From the NCBI RefSeq assembly GCF_048569485.1, contig NC_134358.1, positions 551,520,655-551,584,654 on the forward strand: 64,000 bases of DNA. Reading direction: 5' to 3'. The position numbers were made by a program, and so were the translations under genes. Position 1 is the first letter of the stretch. Each line of letters opens with the position of its first letter. Shown here piece after piece: positions 11,304 to 23,227 of the stretch. Below the pieces are notes generated by a model. It was not told the DNA's origin. It saw nothing but the letters and a program-made list of their open reading frames with translations, and searched no databases. The stretch comes from Anomaloglossus baeobatrachus. Its lineage: Eukaryota > Chordata > Amphibia > Anura > Aromobatidae.

Positions 11304-12464
11304 GATTGACAAAGTGATTATTTCCCTAGTGCCAAAAGGAATCACGAGACCAGAAGGGGATTTTGTGGTGGCGAGGATCAGTAAGTATCACTTCTTCCCC
11401 TTTTTTCGGATATGCCCCCTGCCATGCTTCATGCTCGCACCCTGATTGTGCGAATGAACGCATCACACACATGAAGTTTTCAGTTGAGCTCAGAATATTC
11501 GCCATTCCTTCCAGGAGCAAAGGAGGTTACTCCCTTTTTGTCTCACCTAATTTATGAAGGGGCACAAGGCACTTATAGATTCCGCACATTCTGGCAATCG
11601 CTTTTCAGGGGTAAATTATACTAAATATGACGACCACCCCTCCGGTTAAACCCCAACCACCTTTCAAAAGAGTTGCTGAAAGTGACGTATAGCATGAAAA
11701 AGTCACAAATATATGCAGTGGTTTATAAACCTACAACTATTGTTTATATAGGAACTCTATATATTTCTTTGCATGATTTTTGCAAAAAGATAAAAATAAA
11801 AAAGAGTAAATGCATGAAAATAATCAAACCATTTTTTCCAGAATTCTGGCATAAACGGTCCAAAATGCAGCGTACTCCAGTAATAGCCGTCTCCGCCAAC
11901 ATTCAGAAAAGTGGCCGAGGTTTAGCAGAGCGTGACCGTGCCTTGTAAGTGACATATACTACGACAGAAATGTACGTCAGACAGTTTGTAGCGATGGAAC
12001 ACGGCAGCTGAAAAGATGCGTCACATTCATGAAGAGGTGCACATGTCATAACGAATTCGGCACATCACTCCAGTGCACCCTTCATCATACGTGGCTTAAC
12101 ACCAGTTTAATGAATTTGGGGATGATGAGTGTGAAATTGACCTAACGTTCTGTAATGAGTCAGCCAGAGATGGTAAGAATGGATTTTTCATAGAAGACAC
12201 CAACAGTGTTTTTATTCACCTACAGCAAGCAGAGCTATTGACATTAACAAGAAAGTGAATTACTTGATAGAAGAGCCAATATTGATATTCTGGATTAGAG
12301 CTATAAAACTTTGAAGGCGTGGGAAAGCTTTAATCGCCTGTTAGTGAGCGCCATCTGGTGGCCAGAACAGTTTTTTTTTTATCAAATTTGGTTAGGATTG
12401 GAACGTCATTTCAGATTGTATAAGGTCATCTGATCTCTCTAATGTGGCAATGCACTGACTTATT
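11304..12464. other. No gene recognised
   Basis: This is A/T-rich sequence with scattered short frames, none with a recognisable protein signature. About 11960-12140 (CACATTCATGAAGAGGTGCA and following) could be an old interspersed repeat but I cannot place it. Confidence 0.5.
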
Positions 12465-12544
12465 TACAAGTGCATCTCAATAAATTAGAATCTCATCAAA
12501 ACGTTTATTTATTTCAGTAATTCAATACAAAAAGGGAAACACAA

Positions 12545-12625
12545 ATATTATATAGAGTCATTACACACAGAGGGATCTATGCCTATATATTATAGAGTCA
12601 TTACACACAGAGGGATCTATTCCTA
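12545..12625 (+). repeat. 42-bp satellite, left fragment
   Basis: Nearly two units of TTACACACAGAGGGATCTAT plus TCCTATATATTATATAGAGT lie between the left inverted repeat and the first Helitron. The array continues at 14043 and 19499. Confidence 0.9.
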
Positions 12626-12643
12626 TCTAATATATAAAGCTGA

Positions 12644-12679
<36 letters not shown>

Positions 12680-14042
12680 GGGATTGGCATCTGCACCGTC
12701 GCAGCTACAGCCACAAAATTTTGCACACTCACACGTATGGACCCCGAGAGCGTCATAGGCTATGTTTCGAGGGGAAATTTTAACCCCACGCTTTACAGTT
12801 ATTCGCCAAAAAACCTGCCTCCATTAAAGCGAATGGAGCTGGGAGCCACAGTGCAGCCAGAACTTCAGAAGAATGCGCAGCCACGCCCTTATATGGAATG
12901 TTGGCGTGTCACAATGCAGCCAGGGAAAGAGACATACACAGACAGGGAAAGAGGCAGACACAGACAGGGTAAGAGACAGACACAAAGAGACAGACACAGA
13001 CAAAGAGACAGACTGACAGGGAAAGAGACAGACAGGGAAAGAGAGGGAAAGAGAGACAGGCAAAGACAGGGAAAGTGACAGACAGGGAAAGTGACAGACA
13101 GGGAAAGTGACAGACAGGGAAAGTGACAGACAGGGAAAGTGACAGACAGGGAAAGTGACAGACAGGGAAAGTGATTGAGACATACGGAGAAAGAGATAGA
13201 CAGGGAAAGAGACAGACAGACAGACAGACAAAGAGATAGAGAGAGAGACAGAGGGATATATACAGAGGGGGAAACAGACAGAGAATGGGAAAGAAACAGA
13301 GAGACAGTTACTATCCCGGGCAGCGCCGGGTGCTATGTTGTGAGGCAAAATTCCAATTTTGCCCCTATCTACATAATGGGGAAAAAGTGAAACGAAAAGT
13401 GTTGGGGGAAAATTGACAGCTGCCAGATGTGAACAAGGGGGACTTAAAGAATGAGAGTGATGGCGCCAAAGAGTATATACCGTACAGTGTCTAAGGTGGG
13501 GCCCGACATGGGATACTCACCACACTCGGGGATATGAACACACACACACAATGCGCCACACACTACCACGTGCTTGAACACATATACCACCCTCAGCACA
13601 CATCTCACCACACATACACCAACCTCGCCACATAATCGCCCTAAACACACACAAGTCTGGTATTATCCTTCACAAATAAAAATCTGATTAATAAGCAGCC
13701 AAACTACAAGAACAACAAATGTACCACATAGGAAATCCGGCAGCTGTCAGTCACATGACCTGTCTATATGTGTATGTGTGAGCTAATATAGACTGTCAGG
13801 GGGAGGGCTTTCTGTTGCCTGGAGATTTATCAGGCTGCCAATAGCAACCAATCACAGCTTAGCTTCTATTTTGCTACAGTTAATTAATCTGAGCTCTGAT
13901 TGGTTAATATAGGCAACAATTTAATAATTACATTTCTATCTATTTGTTTTGTGGTGTTTGTGTGCAGAATACATTTTTGTTAATATATTCTATTTTGTTA
14001 ACAGCGGTTATTAACCCGGGCGAAGCCGGGTAGTACAGCTAG
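12626..14042 (+). mobile_element. Helitron family 1, complete non-autonomous copy
   Basis: The copy begins TCTAATATATAAAGCTGAAT and ends in CTAG (14039-14042). A GC-rich hairpin, CCCGGGCGAAGCCGGG, lies about 11 bp before the end. It is preceded by A and followed by T, with no target duplication. These are the hallmarks of Helitrons. It sits in the 42-bp satellite, whose phase resumes at 14043. Inside are a (TG)n tract at 12644-12676, the block GATTGGCATCTGCACCGTCG, a GACAGGGAAAGAGACA minisatellite at about 12925-13310, and a second hairpin, CCCGGGCAGCGCCGGG, near 13315. There is no Rep/helicase gene. Confidence 0.92.
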
Positions 14043-14126
14043 TGTATTATATAGAGTCATTACACACAGAGGGATCTATTCCTATATATTATATAGAGTC
14101 ATTACACACAGAGGGATCTATTTCTA
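14043..14126 (+). repeat. 42-bp satellite, middle fragment
   Basis: Two units of the same 42-bp satellite, trapped between two Helitrons. Confidence 0.93.
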
Positions 14127-16993
14127 TCTATATATATAATTGCCTTATTCTGTCTGTTTGTCTTGCTCCAAAATTGTGTCCTTACGGTGACAACCAGCGG
14201 ATTGGCCGCTGGGCTCAGCATGGCCCCGCCCCCCGCACGGATTGGTTGCTCGGCTCGCCCTGGCCCCGCCCCCCATGGATTGGACGCTCGCCCCGGCCCC
14301 CTGCACGCATTGGACACTTGGCCAGGCCCCGCCCCCTCACACATTGGATGCTCGCCCTGGCCCCGTCCCCCCGCACGCATTCCCCGAACCCACACGGAGA
14401 CGCCCGACACCCAGGTGACTGCTGCAGCACCCGAAGCCCACACCGCAAGACAAAGTGGAGAAAAGCCACTAGCTTACCCCGCCTCCTGACACACGTGTGC
14501 CGGAGCCGGCGTAGGCTGGTATCCATAGTACACATCGGGTAACTATAGAAACCGCTTTCCTTAGTTACCGATGTGTAAGATGGTTACTAGCTTACCCCGG
14601 CTCCCGGCACACGTCAGCACTGTCGCTTACCTTTTCTCCACTTTGTCGGATCCGGCGCGCTCCCGTGCGCTGTGTACACTACAGTTGCCGCGCGACAACC
14701 TCCGATCATGTATTGTCATGTGACCAGGAAGTTGCGGCGCAGCCACTGTCCTGTACAGTGTACGGCTGCCTTCAGACATCCGTGTCACACATACCACACA
14801 TTCATGTATATATATACACACACACATAGCAGACACACATGGATACACCGACGCATACACACATAGCACACATGCATGTATACACACACACTGAGCACAT
14901 ATACACACATAGCAGACACACATGGATACACTGGGCATATACACACATAGTGCACATGCATGTATACACACACACTGAGCACATATACACACATAGCAGA
15001 CACACATGGATACACTGGGCATATACACACAGCGCACATGCATGTATATACACACACACACTGAGCACATATACACACATAGCAGACACACATGGATACA
15101 CTGGGCGCATACACACAGCGCACATGCATGTATATACACACCCACACAGCAGACACACATGGATACACTGGGCGCATACACACAGCGCACATGCATGTAT
15201 ATACACACACACACAGCAGACACACATGGATACACTGGGCGCATACACACAGCGCACATGCATGTATATACACACACACACAGCAGACACACATGGATAC
15301 ACCGAGCGCATACACACAGCGCACATGCATGTATACACACACACAGCAGACACACATGGATACACCGAGCGCATACACACAGCGCACATGCATGTATATA
15401 CACACACACACAGCAGACACACATGGATACACCGGGCGCATACACACAGCGCACATGCATGTATATATACACACACACACACAGCAGACACACATGGATA
15501 CACCGAGCGCATACACACAGCGCACATGCATGTATACACACACACACAGCAGACACACATGGATACACCGAGCGCATACACACAGCGCACATGCATGTAT
15601 ACACACACACACTGAGCACATATACACACATAGCAGACACACATAGATACACCGAGCGCATACACACATAGCGCACATGCATGTACACACACACACACAT
15701 ACTCTGCTGTACACTCCCCAGCGATGTGGTCCCCGGCACTGAAGTCCCCAGCGCTGTTCCTGCTTCCAGCTCCTCAGGGCACTGAATATTCAGTGAGTAT
15801 AATGAGCGGCGATAAGGAGCGGGAGGCAGCAGAGCCGGAGACAGCAGAGCCGGAGACAGCAGAGCCAGAGAGAAGTAAATATAGAGAATATTTTTATTAA
15901 AAAGACCCATATTTTCTCTGGTATGTTTAACACTGATGTCGCACGGATCACATCGGTGTGCCATCCGTGTGACATCCGTGCTGCAGAAGATACCTGCGTG
16001 TGTGCGTGCGGGGTCATGAAAAGTCACACGGTCTGTGTGCAAAAATGGACATATGAAGCACATCATAGAATAACATGGGTACGTGTGACATCCGTGTTAC
16101 AAAACGCATGTCACACGTACCTAAAACACGGACGTCTGAAACCAGCCTACAGGAGCGCGCAGGATCCAACAAAGTCGAGAAAAGCCGGATGTGTGAAACC
16201 ACTAGCTTACCCCGGCTCCCGACACACGTGTGCCTGAGCCGGCGTACGCCATGGTACACATCGGGTAACTATAGAAACCGCTTTGCTTAGTTACCCAATG
16301 TGTAACATGGTTACTAGCATACCCCGACTTTCGGCACACGTGTGCCGGAGCCGGCGTACGCTGTTAACCAGTGTACACATTGGGTAACTATGGAAACCAC
16401 TTTGCATAGTTACCCGATGTGTACCATGGTTATTAGCTTACCCCGGCTCCCTGCCCATTCAGATCATTGGTCTCCCACTATCAAACACGCCGATGCGTGC
16501 TGCACAGCAGGAGACCAACAAGCAAAAAATAAACTAGCACTGTCGCTTTGCATAGTTACCCAATGTGTACCATGGTTATCAGCTTACCGACGTACGCTGG
16601 TAACAAATGGTACACAATCCTGTAACTATAGAAAGCGCTTTCGTTAGATACCCAATGTGTACCATGGTTACCACCTTACCCCTGGCTCCCGGCACATGTG
16701 TGCTTGAGCCGGCGTACGCTGGTAACCATGGTACACATCGGGTAACTAAGCAAAGCGCTTTGCATAGTTACCCAATTGTGTAACATGGTTACCAATGTAC
16801 GCCGGCTCCCTGCCCATTCAGATCGTTGGTCTCTCACTGTCAAATACGCCGATGCGTGCTGCACAGCGGGAGACCAACGAGCAAGAAATGAACCATCATT
16901 ATTCAAGACTTGCTGATTATATTATTATTCAATCTGCTACCCTACATACACATTCTAGACTACCCGATACGTTAGAATCGGGCAACCTTCTAG
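14127..16993 (+). mobile_element. Helitron family 2, non-autonomous, 2.87 kb
   Basis: It begins TCTATATATATAATTGCCTT after an A and ends in CTAG at 16990-16993. The hairpin ACCCGATACGTTAGAATCGG (centre near 16969) lies just before the end. The left third carries GGCCCCGCCCCC-type units with ATTGG. The middle holds a (TACACA)n-type array. The right third has 115-125-bp repeats built on CACACGTGTGCCGGAGCCGG and on a GGGTAACTATAGAAACCGCT inverted repeat (14470-14600, 16200-16800). About 15930-16150 looks like a further inserted repeat. No transposase gene is seen. Confidence 0.88.
14805..15700. repeat. Tandem array in Helitron 2, unit about 72-85 bp
   Basis: The unit contains CAGACACACATGGATACAC, GCGCATACACACAGCGCACA and TGCATGTATACACACACA, repeated about 11 times. 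The unit length varies with the CA run. All open frames through it are repeat translations. Confidence 0.93.
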
Positions 16994-17011
16994 TCTAATA
17001 TATAAAGCTGA

Positions 17012-17051
<40 letters not shown>

Positions 17052-17882
17052 CAATGTATGTCCGGGATTGGCATCTGCACCGTCGCAGCTACAGCCACAA
17101 AATTTTGCACACTCACACTTCTGGACCCCGAGAGCGTCATAGGCTATGTTTTGAAGGGAAATTTTAACCCCGCTCTTTACAGTTATTCACCAAAAAACCT
17201 GCCTCCATTAAAGCGAATGGAGCTGGGAGCCACAGTGCAGCCTGAACTTCAGAAGAATGCGCAGCCACGCCCTTATATGAAATGTTGGCGTGTCACAATG
17301 CAGCCAGGGAAAGAGACAGACACAGACAGGGAAAGAGGTACACACAGACAGGGTAAGAAACAGACATAGACAGGGTAAGAGACAGACGCAAAGAGACAGA
17401 CTGACAGGGAAAGAGACAGACAGGGAAAGAGAGGGAAAGTGACAGACAGGGAAAGTGACAGACAGACAAAGAGAGAGAAAGAGACAGAGAGATATATACA
17501 GAGGGGGAGACAAAGAATGGGAGAGAAACAGTGAGAGATAGTTACTATCCCGGGCAGCGCCGGGTGCTATGTTGTGAGGTGAAATTTTAACCCTGCGCGT
17601 TCCATTTTACCAATCAAGCGAAATTTTAACCCCCCCGCGGTCCAATTTACCAATCAATTTTGCCCCCTATCTACATAATGGGGAAAAAGTGAAACGAGAA
17701 GTGTTGGGGGCAAATTGACAGCTTCAGATGTGAACAAGGGGGGCTTAAAGAATTAGAGCGATGGCGCCAAAGAGTATATACCGTACAGTTACTAAGGTGG
17801 GGCCCCGACATGGGACACTCACCACACTCGGGGATATTAACACACACACAAAATGCGCCACACACTACCACGTGCTTGAACA
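16994..17882 (+). mobile_element. Helitron family 1, copy b, 3' truncated
   Basis: TCTAATATATAAAGCTGAAT starts at the base directly after the CTAG of Helitron 2. The order of internal blocks follows the copy at 12626-14042: (TG)n, GATTGGCATCTGCACCGTCG, a GACAGGGAAAGAGACA minisatellite and CCCGGGCAGCGCCGGG. It is lost after CACGTGCTTGAACAC, about 450 bp short of the 3' end in the complete copy. Confidence 0.88.
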
Positions 17883-18396
17883 CTACCCGGCTTCGCCCGG
17901 GTTAATAACTGCTGTTAAAAAAATAGAATGTATTAACAAAAATTTATTCTGCACACAATATCCGCTGCCCGGGATAGTAACTGTCTCTCTGTTTCTCTCC
18001 CATTCTCTGTCTGTCTCCCCCTCTGTATATATATCTCTGTCTCTCTTTGTCTGTCTGTCTCTTTCCCTGTCTGTCTCTGACTGTCTCTGTCTCTTTCTCC
18101 GTCTGTCTCAATCTCTTTCCCTGTCTGTCTATCTATCTCAGTCACTTTCGCTGTCTGTTTCTCTCCCTGTCTGTCTCTGTTCCTCTCTTTCCCTGTTTGT
18201 CTGTTTCCCTGTGTCTGTCTCTTTGTCTGTGTCTGTCTCTTAACCTGTCTCTCTCTTTCCCTGTCAGTCTGTCTCTTTGTCTGTGTCTGTCTCTTTGTGT
18301 CTGTCTCTTACCCTGTCTATGTCTGTTTCTTACCCTGTCTGTGTCTGTCTCTTTCCCTGGCTGCATTGTGACACGCCAACATTCTATATAAGGGCG
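17883..18396 (-). mobile_element. Helitron family 1, inverted fragment
   Basis: This begins (plus strand) with CTACCCGGCTTCGCCCGGGT, the complement of the Helitron 3' hairpin. It jumps from TTCTGCACACA to the internal GCTGCCCGGGATAGTAAC block, runs through the CTGTCTCT minisatellite and stops at CATTCTATATAAGGGCG. Both the 5' half and the very 3' terminus are missing, and the middle is shortened. Confidence 0.85.
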
Positions 18397-19498
18397 TTCG
18401 CCCGGTTTAATAACTGCTGTTAACAAAATAGAATGTATTAACAAAAATGTATTCTGCACACAAAAACCACAAAACAAATAGATAGAAATGTAATTATTAA
18501 ATTGTTGCCTATATCAACCAATCAGAGCTCAGATTAATTAACTGTAGAAAAATAGAAGCTAAGCTGTGATTGGTTGCTATTGGCAGCCTGATAAATCTCC
18601 CGGCAACAGAAAGCCCTCCCCCTGACAGTTTATATTAGCTCACACATACACATATAGACAGGTCATGTGACTGACAGCTGCCGTATTTCCTATGTGGTAC
18701 ATTTGTTGTGCTTGTAGTTTGGCTGCTTATTAATCAGATTTTTATTTGTGAAGGATAATACCAGACTTGTGTGTGTTTAGGGCGATTATGTGGTGAGGTT
18801 GGTGTATGTGTGGTGAGATGTGTGCTGAGGGTGGTATATGTGTTCAAGCACGTGGCAGTGTGTGGCGCATTGTGTGTGTGTGTTCATATCCCCGAGTGTG
18901 GTGAGTATCCCATGTCGGGGCCCCACCTTAGCAACTGTACGGTATATACTCTTGGCGCCATCGCCTCATTTTTTTAAGTCCCCCTTGTTCACATCTGGAG
19001 CTGTCAATTTGCCCCCAACACTTTTCATTTCACTTTTTCCCCATTATATAGATAGGGGCAAAATTGATTGGTCTGTCTCTTTGTATCTGTCTCTTACCTT
19101 GTCTATGTCTGTTTCTTACTCTGTCTGTGTCTGTCTCTTTCCCTGTCTGTGTCTTTCCCTGTCTGTGTCTGTCTCTTTCCCTGGCTGCATTGTGACACGC
19201 CAACATTCCATATAAGGGCGTGGCTGCGCATTCTTCTGAAGTTCTGGCTGCACTGTGGCTCCCAGCTCCATTCGCTTTAATGGAGGCAGGTTTGTAGGCG
19301 AATAACTGTAAAGCGTGGGGTTAAAATTTCCCCTCGAAACATAGCCTATGACACTCTCGGGGTCCAGACATGTGAGTGTGCAAAATTTTGTGGCTGTAGC
19401 TGCGACGGTGCAGATGCCAATCCCGGACATACACACACACACACACACACACACATACACACACACACACGCACACACATTCAGCTTTATATATTAGA
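18397..19498 (-). mobile_element. Helitron family 1, inverted copy with intact 5' end
   Basis: On the minus strand it starts TCTAATATATAAAGCTGAAT at 19498, preceded by A. It ends inside the 3' hairpin (plus strand TTCGCCCGGTTTAATAAC at 18397). It keeps the region around 18480-18960 that copies 17883-18396 and b lack. The minisatellite part is shortened. Confidence 0.88.
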
Positions 19499-20142
19499 TA
19501 GAGTCTTTACACACAGAGGGATCTATTCCTATATATTATATAGAATCATTACACACAGAGGGATCTATTCCTATATATTATATAGAATCATTACACACAG
19601 AGGGATCTATTTCTATATATTATATAGAGTCATTACACACAGAGGAATCTATTCCTATATATTAGATAGAGTCTTTACACACAGAGGGATCTATTCCTAT
19701 ATATTATATAGAGTCATTACACACAGAGGGATCTATTCCTATATATTATATAGAATCATTACACACAGAGGGATCTATTTCTATATATTATATAGAGACA
19801 TTACACACAGAGGGATCTATTCCTATATATTATATAGAGTCATTACACACAGAGGAATCTATTCCTATATATTATATAGTCATTACACAGAGGGATCTAT
19901 TCCTATATATAATATAGAGTCATTGCACACAGAGGGATCTATTCCTATATATTATATAGAGTCATTACACACAGAGGAATCTATTCCTATATATTATATA
20001 GTCATTACACAGAGGGATCTACTCCTATTTATTATATAGAGTCATTACACACAGAGGGATCTATTCCTATACATTATATAGAGTCATTACACACAGGGAT
20101 CTATTCCTATATATTATATAGAGTCATTACACACAGAGTAAT
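19499..20142 (+). repeat. 42-bp satellite, direct block
   Basis: About 15 units of TTACACACAGAGGGATCTAT plus TCCTATATATTATATAGAGT, with small length variants (some units lack AG or AC). It is the continuation of the blocks at 12545 and 14043. Confidence 0.95.
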
Positions 20143-20183
20143 AGAGAATCTAGGAGAGACACCAGAGCAAACAATGCAGACGA

Positions 20184-20514
20184 ATAGATCCCTCTGTGTG
20201 TAATGACTCTATATAATATATAGAAATAGATCACTCTGTGTGTAATGACTCTATATAATATATAGAAATAGATCACTCTGTGTGTAATGAGTCTATATAA
20301 TATATAGGAATAGATCCCTCTGTGTGTAATGACTCTATATAATATATAGGAATAGATCCCTCTGTGTGTAATGACTCTATATAATATAAAGGAATAGATG
20401 CCTCTGTGTGTAATGACTCTATATAATATATAGGAATAGATCCCTCTGTGTGTAATGACTCTATATAATATATAGGAATAGATCTCTCTGTGTGTAATGA
20501 CTCTATATAATATA
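20184..20514 (-). repeat. 42-bp satellite, inverted block
   Basis: About eight units of the same satellite in opposite orientation, separated from the direct block by about 40 unique bp (AGAATCTAGGAGAGACACCA and following). The two blocks could fold into a long hairpin. Confidence 0.95.
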
Positions 20515-20594
20515 TGCATTTCCCTTTTTATATTGAATTACTGACATGAATTAACCTTTTTGATGATATTCTAATTTATTGAGATGCACTTGTA

Positions 20595-20896
20595 GTAACA
20601 CGCACAGGGTCTTGACAGTAGCTGACATCCAGAGTGCCCACTGCAGCCAAGTTACACACCACAACCGCCTATCTTCTGGAAAAAAAATGTGAAGAGGTGG
20701 CAAGTATGGTCTGTACTTTCCTACAATCACCCCTTTAAAATGTTCTTCACAAACTCGTGCTGATGTGACTTCCCTTCTGAGTGTCACAGGGGAAAGGGAA
20801 GTACGTGAGTGATATAAGCACAATATAAAAAATTAGCGGATAATAATGTCAAAATACAGAACTAAGATGGCTGGCTACAATGAGAAATTACCAGCC
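20595..20896. other. No gene recognised
   Basis: Unique-looking sequence between two elements, without any coding or RNA signal I can support. Confidence 0.5.
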
Positions 20897-20900
20897 TTAA

Positions 20901-21751
20901 AGGGAACCAACCAGCAGGATTTTCATATATAAATTAAAGCCACTGCTATACTGATGCTAGGATGCTGAATGTGAGCATAGCTTTTGTTCTGAGATTGGAT
21001 GTTTTATTTAAAAAAATATGTGCAAGTAAAGTTCCAGAAATGCACTGCTATGTGATTGACAGGTGCAACAGGAAGGGAATATGTGGGATGGGTCTTGCTA
21101 TCTATTCCCGCCCCTGTCTGTCTGCTTGCTCCGGAATTAACGTCTGTGACAGTGACAGATTTGAGGAGGGCCAGGCAGGCAAACAGCAGCGGGAATAGAT
21201 AAACAGCTACACAGTTATAACAACTATGATATTGTGTTCAGCTATGCCATACACTTACCTTGCAGCCACACTTGAATTGCAGCCTCGCCCGCTCAGAAGC
21301 CTTGCAGTGTGTGACTTGAATTTATAAATCACTACTAAGCTAGCAAAGCAAACACGATGAATCGCCTGACAATCACAAGACCTACCCTTTTTCCCCAGTA
21401 AGAGATAGCACAGATAAATAATACCCTAAACCATGTAAATAGCTATACAATTATTACAACTATGATACGGTGTTCAACTATGCTATACACTTACCTTGCA
21501 GCCACACTTGAATTTCAGCCTCACCCGCTCAGAATCCTCGCAGTGTGTGAGATAGCTAGAAACGATCCACATATTCCCTTCCTGTTGCACAAGTCAATCA
21601 TATAGCAGTGCATTGCTGGAACTTTACTTGCACATAATTCTGAAATAAAACATCCGATCTCAGAACAAAAATTATGCTTACATTCAACATCCCAGCGCCA
21701 GTATAGCACTGGCTTTACTTTATATATGAAAATCCTGCTCGTTAGTTCTCT
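20901..21751. mobile_element. T2/Kolobok-like MITE with long inverted repeats
   Basis: TTAA flanks both ends (20897-20900 and 21752-21755) and the ends read AGGGAACC... and its inverted counterpart ...GTTCTCT. Together with the TTAA they match the TTAAAGGRR-type terminus of the T2/Kolobok MITEs of frogs. The inverted repeats run about 200 bp, through CCAGCAGGATTTTCATATAT and GTTCCAGAAATGCACTGCTA-like blocks. The inner part has a direct duplication (GTTATAACAACTATGATA and CACTTACCTTGCAGCCACAC at about 21210-21300 and again at 21450-21540). No transposase is seen. Confidence 0.85.
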
Positions 21752-21786
21752 TTAAAGTATTTGTCCAGGTTGTCTGACACAGCCTG

Positions 21787-22911
21787 TGTCGAGGGCGGAG
21801 GGGGCGCGCGCTCGCTACGCTCGGGTCTGGGGCTTCTGCTCGGTGGCTCAAGCGGTGGGCCGGACCCGGGGACTCGAGCAGCGCTCCTCGCCCACGAGTG
21901 AAAAGGGGGTGGTTTGTTTGGGGAGATAGTTCGTAACTCCACCCACGGGTCGTGGTGATGATGGGCACCACCGCTGCTGGTGATGGGGATCCCGGAAGCA
22001 ATGGTAGGGAGCAGCTGGGATGTTGGTTCCTCCTCCGTGGGTAGGGGTTGGTGATCCCGGGACCCGGTGGTGATACGGGGAGGCTGGATGGCTGGGGTTT
22101 TGCAAGGTTGCAAGGGCAGCGCGGTGCGGTGCAGGATAGCACTGTGGTACTCACTCAGGCACAAAGTCTCTGGTAAACCAAACGGCTGGATGGACGGGTC
22201 ACGCAGCCGGCTGCAGTGTCTTTGCTCTCCCCGGACAGGTGATGGCGGCTGTCTTTCCCTGCACCTGTGTAGAATGTGTTGACTCCGATGGCTTCCCAAC
22301 GGTAGTCCACTCCCCGGCGTATAGGTACCGGAGGAGCCCGTTTTGCCCGCAGGCGCTGGCCCTTGGATCTCTAGCCTGTGGCGGTGGCTGTGTATCCTCA
22401 CGGTGTGGACTGTTGCCTTCTGTCGGGTCTTGGGTGTTAGGAAACCCCTGGGGTTCCGGTCACTTTCGGATTTGACCTTTGTCGGCGGCTCCAAGCCTAG
22501 TCGGGGTCCGATGGCCCTGCCTGTGTGCTTAGCTTCACTCCGCTCCCCGGTTCGGTACCGGCGGGCCACCGCCTGACCCCGGTCCTACGGTTCCGCGGTG
22601 ATCCACTAACTCCTGCAGACGGCCACCACCGTCTGCCAACCTTGCTGTCAGTGTCACTCCTTCACACACTGACTCCACTCCACTGAACTCCTCACTCCTC
22701 TGACTAAAAACCAAACTGAACTCTTTTCCCGCCTCCAGGCCTGTGAACTCCTCGATGGTCGGGGCCAACTGCTTGGCTCCTCCCCACCTGGTGTGGACAT
22801 CAGCCCCTGGAGGGAGGCAACAAGGGTTTTGTGTTTGGCTAGTTTAACTATCCAGGGGAGGGGGTGTGTGTGATGTTATGTCTGTGACTACCAGGCTAGT
22901 CCAGGGCGTCA
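21787..22911 (-). mobile_element. Probable solo LTR, 1.1 kb (fossil)
   Basis: On the minus strand it starts TGTGACGCCCTGGACTAGCC at 22911 and ends CCTCGACA at 21787, giving TG...CA ends. CCTG flanks both sides (21783-21786 and 22912-22915). It is GC-rich with no internal gene and no second LTR nearby. A 4-bp duplication is short, so the left boundary is less certain than the right. Confidence 0.65.
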
Positions 22912-22915
22912 CACC

Positions 22916-23222
22916 TGACTCCCTATAGAGAAGGCAGAGATGGTTTACTACTAAAATAAGATTAGAAACTCAAAAAATCCGCTTCCAGTCCAAATCACAG
23001 AAGGCAGAGATGGTTTACTACTATCTCTGCCTACCTAAATGCTGTATACATAGACCTGAATGAGCACTGTGTGAAATAGCTAAAAAAACTAATTTGAAAA
23101 AAAACGAAATAAAATAAGAGTTAAAAAAAAAAAAAAAGCCACTTCCATTCCAAATCATAGTTTCTAGCCCTGCACCCTGTGCAAAAGAGAAAAGAATATA
23201 CAAAGATAATAGTTACGGAAAG
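22916..23222. other. No gene; short direct duplication
   Basis: AGAAGGCAGAGATGGTTTAC occurs at about 22929 and again at about 22999, the second followed by its own partial inverse (TATCTCTGCC). Otherwise nothing was recognised. Confidence 0.6.
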
Positions 23223-23227
23223 GGAAC

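Larger units (their letters stand above)
12467..20592. mobile_element. Composite mariner-type inverted-repeat element, satellite-expanded
   Basis: The left end CAAGTGCATCTCAATAAATT is matched, inverted, at the right end (20573-20592), with TA on both sides (12465-12466 and 20593-20594). The inverted similarity continues for about 100 bp through TTTCAGTAATTCAATACAAA-like sequence, GGGAAA, and ATTATATAGAGTCATTACAC. That last stretch is exactly the 42-bp unit that forms the arrays at both ends. On the left the unit array is in plus orientation. On the right (20184-20514) it is inverted, as expected if it grew from the inverted repeat. About 40 unique bp (20143-20183) form the centre. Everything else inside is nested Helitrons. 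Confidence 0.8.

Noticed and set aside
14627-16066. A 479-codon Cys/Val-rich open frame
   Set aside because: It lies across the (TACACA)n-type array of Helitron 2 and is matched by equally long frames in other registers. It is a repeat artefact.
12461-20594. The Helitron region as host gene or non-coding RNA locus
   Set aside because: All blocks are accounted for by Helitron ends, a TA-flanked inverted-repeat element and satellite.
21742-22569. 275-codon minus-strand proline-rich frame
   Set aside because: It lies almost wholly within a GC-rich solo LTR and overlaps other long frames. Composition explains it.
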